Source of the DNA: Hyphomicrobium sp.
GTDB taxonomy: Bacteria; Pseudomonadota; Alphaproteobacteria; Rhizobiales; Hyphomicrobiaceae
Reading direction: 5' to 3'
Length of the DNA: 64,000 bases
NCBI GenBank assembly: GCA_017512425.1
Contig: JAFWGI010000016.1
Coordinates: forward strand, 434,001-498,000
The position numbers and the translations under genes are program-made. Numbering within the stretch: position 1 is the first letter of the stretch; every line of letters begins with the position of its first letter. The notes below the pieces were generated by a model. It had not been told where the DNA came from, ran no database searches, and saw only the letters and a program-made list of their open reading frames with translations. Below are positions 59,417-64,000 of the stretch, piece after piece.

Positions 59417-61147
59417 CTATTTCGGCGCCGCCGCTGGATAGCGCCAGAACGTTCCGGCTGCTGTGTCAATTTTCAAAAGCGACGGCAATCTCTTGTCTGG
59501 CGGGCGTATTCCGTTGAGAAGCAGCGCACCGACATCGTCGAGCAGAACCCTATTTTCGGCATAGCCCGAGTGATTAAGCCCTAGGCCGTCCGTCGATACG
59601 GACGTCACGTCGATCGTGTCGACGCCGGTGACAATCAGCGGGCCAGATGCCGGCACGTCGCCTGCGCGCGGCACCCCCCCCCAGAAACGAGCGGAATATC
59701 CGAGCGCCCGGTCGTTTGATGCCGCATACAGCGTTACGCCTTTGGCGAAGTCGGTAATCTGACGCGCAATGTTCGCGAACTTATCGCGATCGACGTCTGG
59801 CGCTGCGAGAATAACCTGACTGATCACGACGCCGTCCGGCACGCTCGGCCGCATCCGCTCAAGCACGCGCAGTAGGATTTCATTGCCCATCGAATGCGCG
59901 ATCAAGCTGATGTTCTTCGCGCCGCTTTCCTTGACAACCAGCGCCAGAAATTCGGCGAGGTGAGGTTCGGCCTGCTCGGCGCTTCCGCGGTCGTAGGTAT
60001 AGCTTGCAACCTTGCCGCCCGACGGCCAGCTATAGACAAACGGCGCGCCGTCGAACTTCAGATCGTAGGCGATCTGCGCAGTGCGGTAGATCGCGGCGTC
60101 GAACGACGTATTGAAACCGTGCACGAAGACGAACGCGTGATCCTTGAAGTTCGTCGATTTCGCCAGGCGCTCCTTGATGTAGACGAGGAGCTGCTCTTTG
60201 CTGAGCGCTGCGATTTCCTGCATCGTGAAATGCTTGGCGGGATCTTCTTTCTCTTCATAAATTTTGTACTTGAAGTAGGGCAGTTCCACGACCCAAGGAC
60301 GTTCGATATTCGGCACCTTGTGCGCCGTCGGAACGGACACCATCGCGCGCCCGAGCTGCAGTTTGTGACCGCGCTCGGTGCTGAACTGCAGACGTTGTGT
60401 GTTCGGCTCGACGACGCGGTCGGTACCGTAGAACACCGGCACGAGGTCGAACGGTTTTTCAGCTTCCGCAGCAGGTGGTGCCGCACTCGGTGCTGGCGCT
60501 GGCGCGCGAGCAGCGCCGGTGCGGCTACCCAATCCGCGTGACCCGATGCCATCATCATTGGCCCTGCCACCGCCGCCATTACCAATACCGCCGAGGCCGA
60601 GATCCCCACTGCCGCCGGGCGTTGCCGTTGGTTTCGGGACGCCGCCGACCGGAGGACTTGGTTCTGGGGCAGGTGCACCCGAACCGGCATTCATATCTGG
60701 TGGCGGACCACTGCCGCCGGCTGGGTCGGGCGGCGGCGACGCCGGCGCAGGAGCTGGCGGCGGGGGCGGCGGAGCGGCGGCGATGTCCTCATCGTCGTCC
60801 GGCGCACCGGCGCCAGGCTCGATATCACCGAGATCCGGACTTCCCGGCTCAGCCACCTCCGGCTCCGGTTCGATTTCGCGTGCGCCGGCGGATTTCTTTT
60901 TCGGTTTGGGAGCGGCACCCCCATTCACGGGCGGCGGGCTCCATTCAGTCTCCGGCGGCGCTTCGGTCTTGTATTCGCGCGGCTCTGGTGCGGGCGATCC
61001 CGCCGGCGCGCCCTCAGTGCGCTCTGATTTCGGAAGCTGTGCCGCGTCACCGCAGCCAGAAAGCGCAGCGCCAAGTGGCAACAGCGCGAAAATGCACAAC
61101 GCGGAAATCGTGCGGCGTTTGAAAAAGGCTTGAGAAAAGATTGGCAT
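59417..61147 (-). CDS. DUF900-type alpha/beta hydrolase lipoprotein
   Basis: A 576-residue protein with a lipoprotein signal (LGAALSGC, Cys32). A Pro/Gly/Glu-rich disordered region follows up to about residue 225 (PPPPPPAPAPASPPP, GSGDLGLGGIGNGGGG), then a DUF900 hydrolase domain: FVPVFYGTDRVVEPNT-type start, FVFVHGFNTSFDAAIYRTAQ, SLIAHSMGNEIL (nucleophile Ser). The lipid anchor and linker suggest a membrane-tethered esterase or lipase whose substrate is not known. Confidence 0.83.
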   Translation of the reverse strand: MPIFSQAFFKRRTISALCIFALLPLGAALSGCGDAAQLPKSERTEGAPAGSPAPEPREYKTEAPPETEWSPPPVNGGAAPKPKKKSAGAREIEPEPEVAEPGSPDLGDIEPGAGAPDDDEDIAAAPPPPPPAPAPASPPPDPAGGSGPPPDMNAGSGAPAPEPSPPVGGVPKPTATPGGSGDLGLGGIGNGGGGRANDDGIGSRGLGSRTGAARAPAPAPSAAPPAAEAEKPFDLVPVFYGTDRVVEPNTQRLQFSTERGHKLQLGRAMVSVPTAHKVPNIERPWVVELPYFKYKIYEEKEDPAKHFTMQEIAALSKEQLLVYIKERLAKSTNFKDHAFVFVHGFNTSFDAAIYRTAQIAYDLKFDGAPFVYSWPSGGKVASYTYDRGSAEQAEPHLAEFLALVVKESGAKNISLIAHSMGNEILLRVLERMRPSVPDGVVISQVILAAPDVDRDKFANIARQITDFAKGVTLYAASNDRALGYSARFWGGVPRAGDVPASGPLIVTGVDTIDVTSVSTDGLGLNHSGYAENRVLLDDVGALLLNGIRPPDKRLPSLLKIDTAAGTFWRYPAAAPK

Positions 61148-61324
61148 TTTCGGCCCCTATTCCGTCTTTGGGGCCGTGCCCCGCAGGCGGTCAATTTATG
61201 GTCCCGCAACGGGCACAGCAATCTCGGTATCGTGCCAGCGAACAGCGGCGAAATCCCGGCTTGCAGATGCGCAGATTCCTGCTCATGGTCGCCGCATTCT
61301 ATAGCGGCCAGATAAAACACAGCA

Positions 61325-62326
61325 ATGTCAGCAACATCCCTGCCTGCGCACCGCATCTCCGTCGAAGATTACACGGCCGGTATCCCTGCGGGCGACCGCA
61401 CATTACTTGCGCGCGCGATCACGCTCGTCGAAAGCACCAACCCCGAGCACCGACGCCTCGCGCAGTCCGTGTTGCAGCAGCTTCTGCCACTGACCGGCAA
61501 CGCCGTCCGCCTCGGCATCACCGGCGTGCCGGGCGTCGGCAAATCGACGACCATCGACCAGCTTGGCATGAATTTAGTCGCCGACGGCAAGCTCGTCGCG
61601 GTCCTCGCGATCGATCCAACGTCAAAGCGCACTGGCGGCTCTATCCTTGGCGACAAGACACGCATGAGCGCGCTCGCCCAGGAGCAGAATGCATTTATTC
61701 GCCCGTCGCCGTCATCCGGTACGCTCGGCGGCGTCACGAAGAAGACCCGCGAGACAATGGCGCTTGTTGAAGCGGCCGGTTTTGATGTCGTGATCGTCGA
61801 GACTGTCGGCGTTGGCCAATCCGAGGTCGCCGTCGCGGACATGGTCGACTTCTTCCTGGTCTTGCTGCTCTCTGGCGCAGGCGACGATCTGCAGGGCATC
61901 AAGAAGGGCATTATCGAACTCGCCGACATGATCGCCATCAACAAGGCCGATGGCGACAACATCAAGCGGGCCGAAAGCGCGGCCGCAGAATATCGCGGCG
62001 CGTTGCAAATCTTCACACCGCATGGTGCGACGTGGTTCCCGCCCGTGGTTACGGTCTCGGGCCGGGACAACCGCGGGCTGCAAGACCTTTGGACCAAGAT
62101 CGTAGAGCACCGCGAAAAAATGACGGCGACGGGTGAGTTCCAGGCGCGGCGTCAACTGCAGGCCGTGTCGTGGATGCGCGATATGCTCGAAGACCGGATG
62201 ATGGCGGCGCTTAAAGCCAACCCGCAGGTGGCGGTCGAACTGGCGGGCATCGAGACGGCGGTCAGCAACGGCACGCTTCTGCCAACCCTCGCGGTTGATC
62301 GCATCATGGGTCTGATGGGTCTATAG
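61325..62326 (+). CDS. meaB: MeaB, methylmalonyl-CoA mutase-associated GTPase
   Basis: G3E-family GTPase (ArgK/MeaB) that loads and protects methylmalonyl-CoA mutase. The 333-residue protein has Walker A GVPGVGKS at residues 67-74, a switch segment around DPTSKRTGGSILGDKTRMSALAQ, the IVETVGVGQSEV G3 region and NKADGDN as the base-specificity motif. It supports the mutase subunits at 31177 and 41611. The ATG at 61325 is the family start. Confidence 0.94.
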   Translation: MSATSLPAHRISVEDYTAGIPAGDRTLLARAITLVESTNPEHRRLAQSVLQQLLPLTGNAVRLGITGVPGVGKSTTIDQLGMNLVADGKLVAVLAIDPTSKRTGGSILGDKTRMSALAQEQNAFIRPSPSSGTLGGVTKKTRETMALVEAAGFDVVIVETVGVGQSEVAVADMVDFFLVLLLSGAGDDLQGIKKGIIELADMIAINKADGDNIKRAESAAAEYRGALQIFTPHGATWFPPVVTVSGRDNRGLQDLWTKIVEHREKMTATGEFQARRQLQAVSWMRDMLEDRMMAALKANPQVAVELAGIETAVSNGTLLPTLAVDRIMGLMGL

Positions 62327-62414
62327 GACGCCCGGCAAGCCAGCCGCAACGATGCTCAAAGCTTTGTTGCTGATCGCGGATTTGGCTTATCCACAGGCAA
62401 CCTACGGGGCCGAG

Positions 62415-62584
62415 GAATAAAAACCGAGTTTCGCGCGTTGTACCCATAACTTCGGACTTCTGCTCTTTCGTTTTGCGTCCAAGGTGGAAGTCCGGATCAC
62501 GTCTCGGAAGTTCTGCGTATCAGCACGAGACGACACAAGAAGGTGAGCCCAGCCTCCCCGCTGGCTGGACTCACCTTCTTTTTC
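62415..62584 (+). ncRNA. Candidate structured RNA or 3' leader between meaB and pcp
   Basis: Three stems in series: CGGACTTC (62453-62460) / GAAGTCCG (62487-62494), then GTCTCG (62501-62506) / CGAGAC (62526-62531), then a strong terminator (62537-62584). There is no coding frame. It could be an independent small RNA or the 3' end of the meaB transcript; no promoter was clear. Confidence 0.3.
62537..62584 (+). terminator. Rho-independent terminator before pcp
   Basis: A stem of about 18 bp, AAGAAGGTGAGCCCAGCC / GGCTGGACTCACCTTCTT, with one mismatch, a CTCCCCGC-type loop and TTTT tail on the plus strand. Confidence 0.85.
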
Positions 62585-62643
62585 ATGCGCGCTATTGCGA
62601 GCGTAGATGTTCCAAATCCGCTCGCAACGCATAGATTTACGGC

Positions 62644-63297
62644 ATGGCGCTATCAGGTGACGTCTCCTCGCGATCTTCGATCGTCTTGCTGACGGGTTTC
62701 GGGCCGTTCCCGGGTACGCCCGAGAATGTTTCCGCTGGGTTGGTCCGCGCCGTCAGCCGGCGGGCACAACGCCAGTTCTCGCCCCACCGCTTTCACACCA
62801 GCATACTGCCGACCGAATGGAGTGCGGCGCCGGAGCGCGTTGCTGCCCTCATCGCGCGGCTTCGTCCAAAGGTTGCGCTGCATTTCGGCGTGGCCAACGA
62901 CGCCCAGGGATTTAGGATCGAAACGCGAGCGCAGAATGCCTGCCGCATGACAATCGACGCCGCAGGCCGTATGCCGCCGGCCGCACATCTGATCGCCGAT
63001 GCTCCTGCTCAATACGAATGCTGGTTACCGCTCGACAAAATCGTACACCGGCTGACGGCACTGAACCTGCCGGTGTCAATGTCCGACGATGCGGGAGGCT
63101 ATCTCTGCAACAGCGTGCTCTATCACACGCTGCACACCCAGCGGCAGCCGGATCCGCCGTTACTTGCGGGATTCATTCATATCCCGAGCGCGTTCGGCGC
63201 CTCGGGTTTGTCGTTCGACGACGCCGTGTCTGGCAGCCTTGAGATCATTAAGATTGCCCTCGACGAAGCCGGCGAAGACGCATTGACCAGCGGTTAA
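62644..63297 (+). CDS. pcp: Pyroglutamyl-peptidase I
   Basis: Cysteine peptidase of family C15 that removes N-terminal pyroglutamate. The 217 residues carry TGFGPFPGTPENVSAGLVRA, the FRIETRAQN segment with the Glu, the catalytic Cys in GGYLCNSVLYHTL and the His in AGFIHIPSAF. ATG at 62644; no ribosome site match is obvious (TTTACGGC before it). No signal peptide, so cytoplasmic. The ORF is followed 57 bases later by the TIGR03808-type gene. Confidence 0.93.
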   Translation: MALSGDVSSRSSIVLLTGFGPFPGTPENVSAGLVRAVSRRAQRQFSPHRFHTSILPTEWSAAPERVAALIARLRPKVALHFGVANDAQGFRIETRAQNACRMTIDAAGRMPPAAHLIADAPAQYECWLPLDKIVHRLTALNLPVSMSDDAGGYLCNSVLYHTLHTQRQPDPPLLAGFIHIPSAFGASGLSFDDAVSGSLEIIKIALDEAGEDALTSG

Positions 63298-63354
63298 CGG
63301 CGACGGTTTTGGCTCGGACCTTGCTTGGCGATGCGTTCGCCACAGGAGTCTCTG

Positions 63355-64000
63355 ATGACCGTTAATCGTCGATCGATCCTTGCCGCCAGCTTCGGGCTCG
63401 GTGCCGCAGCCACCGCAACGTATGCCGCCGAGGCAGGCGCATCGGAAGCCACGCACTCAACGCTCGATCGCTTCGATACAATTCCTGGTCTTGTGGCCAA
63501 TGCCGCGCACGATCAAACCGCCGTGTTGCAAGCGGCCATCGATCAGGCGTCGGCGAGCGATGTTCCCTTACACCTGCCGCCCGGCGTTTTCCGCGTCACC
63601 GACTTACGCTTGCGCGCAGCAACGCGCTTGATCGGCGCTGGCGGCGCAACGACGCTCCAGTTCGCAGCCGGCGACGCGTTCATCACCGGCGAAAACGCGC
63701 ACGGCGCTAAACTCCGTGGGCTTGCCATCGACGGCGCGTTTCAAACATTCAATGCTGCGCGTGGCGAGGCACTGATCAACATTGCAAATTCGCGTGACAT
63801 CGAAATCGACGGCGTCACCGTGCGCAACAGCGTGCAAGGTGGTATCGCGCTCACGGCAACGTCGGGTCAGGTTCGCAATTGCCGTATCGTCGATGCGCTC
63901 GATTTCGGATTGAAGAGCCTGGACGCTACCGGCCTCGATATTTCCGGCAACGCGATTGCGGCGTGCGGCAACAACGGCATTCTCGTTTGGCGCACGGAAA
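63355..64000 (+). CDS. Tat-exported repetitive protein (TIGR03808 type), partial
   Basis: The frame runs off the right end of the window. The N-terminus MTVNRRSILAASFGLGAAATATY is a twin-arginine signal, followed by a beta-helix-like repeat region (LRLRAATRLIGAGGATTL, GENAHGAKLRGLAIDG, NSRDIEIDGVTVRNSV, GNAIAACGNNGILVW). This is the pattern of TIGR03808, a Tat-translocated parallel beta-helix family found in Hyphomicrobiales, related to pectate-lyase-like folds. AGGAG lies eight bases before the ATG. The function is unknown. Confidence 0.85.
   Translation, partial: MTVNRRSILAASFGLGAAATATYAAEAGASEATHSTLDRFDTIPGLVANAAHDQTAVLQAAIDQASASDVPLHLPPGVFRVTDLRLRAATRLIGAGGATTLQFAAGDAFITGENAHGAKLRGLAIDGAFQTFNAARGEALINIANSRDIEIDGVTVRNSVQGGIALTATSGQVRNCRIVDALDFGLKSLDATGLDISGNAIAACGNNGILVWRTE

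Noticed and set aside
62402..62632. Minus-strand 76-codon frame before pcp
   Set aside because: It reads through the strong terminator stem and has no ribosome site or family match.

Overview
The window looks like chromosomal DNA from an alphaproteobacterium of the order Hyphomicrobiales, GC-rich, possibly Hyphomicrobiaceae. The evidence is the kind of genes present: separate petA-petB-petC for the bc1 complex, groESL behind a CIRCE operator, an HvrA-type H-NS protein, a plcP-btaA-btaB lipid-remodelling cluster, a heterodimeric methylmalonyl-CoA mutase with MeaB, and a TIGR03808-type Tat-exported repeat protein at the right edge. The genus is an inference. I found no rRNA, tRNA, CRISPR array, transposase, integrase or phage gene, so this is mostly core chromosome with small accessory pieces.

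Layout. 0-5 kb: two small membrane or exported proteins, MTA phosphorylase, and petABC (minus strand) ended by a strong terminator and a 41-bp palindromic repeat; then trmL. 5-13 kb: an MsbA-like ABC exporter, hemF, an Old Yellow Enzyme, a secreted transglycosylase-like protein, and a nudix/DUF6111/CCA-transferase operon. 13-16.5 kb: plcP-btaA-btaB, which would turn phosphatidylcholine into diacylglycerol and then into the phosphorus-free betaine lipid DGTS. 16.5-21 kb: an Ala/Glu-rich acidic protein, an exported protein, groESL with a CIRCE that overlaps the promoter, and an H-NS-like protein. 21-24.5 kb: a MacAB-like transporter whose adaptor carries an unusual helical insertion. 24.8-31 kb: sodB, two tandem patatin-like lipases, a DUF4236 protein and a HerA-like ATPase. 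31-44.7 kb: both methylmalonyl-CoA mutase subunits about 8.5 kb apart, with cell-wall enzymes (L,D-transpeptidase, RlpA), a flavoprotein/GIY-YIG pair, CinA-like, creatininase-like, SfsA and exported MsrB between them. An AT-richer AbiTii-type putative defence gene sits 2 bp behind the large mutase subunit. 44.7-53.5 kb: diheme cytochrome c, PilZ, DUF72, Mpo1-like, an RNA methyltransferase, dienelactone hydrolase, small exported proteins, proline iminopeptidase and a cupredoxin. 53.8-64 kb: a DEAD-box helicase with a 300-residue Arg/His/Gly tail, a Spy-like LTxxQ protein, a permuted NlpC/P60 protein, two small exported proteins, a DUF900 lipoprotein hydrolase, MeaB, pyroglutamyl peptidase and the truncated TIGR03808 gene.

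Functional links: bc1, the diheme cytochrome c and the cupredoxin are respiratory or redox proteins of the envelope. MutA, MutB and MeaB form the propionyl-CoA/methylmalonyl-CoA pathway core. PlcP, BtaA and BtaB form the lipid pathway. GroESL is set up for HrcA/CIRCE heat-shock control.

The least ordinary signals are: a family of three 41-bp double-stem palindromes with compensatory changes; a duplicated groEL 3' end flanking a palindrome; the AbiTii gene behind mutB; the LTxxQ-like insertion in the MacA-like adaptor; and a structured intergenic region before pcp. I did not see a convincing multi-gene undescribed system. Antisense open frames of several hundred codons are common here because of the GC bias and were discarded.
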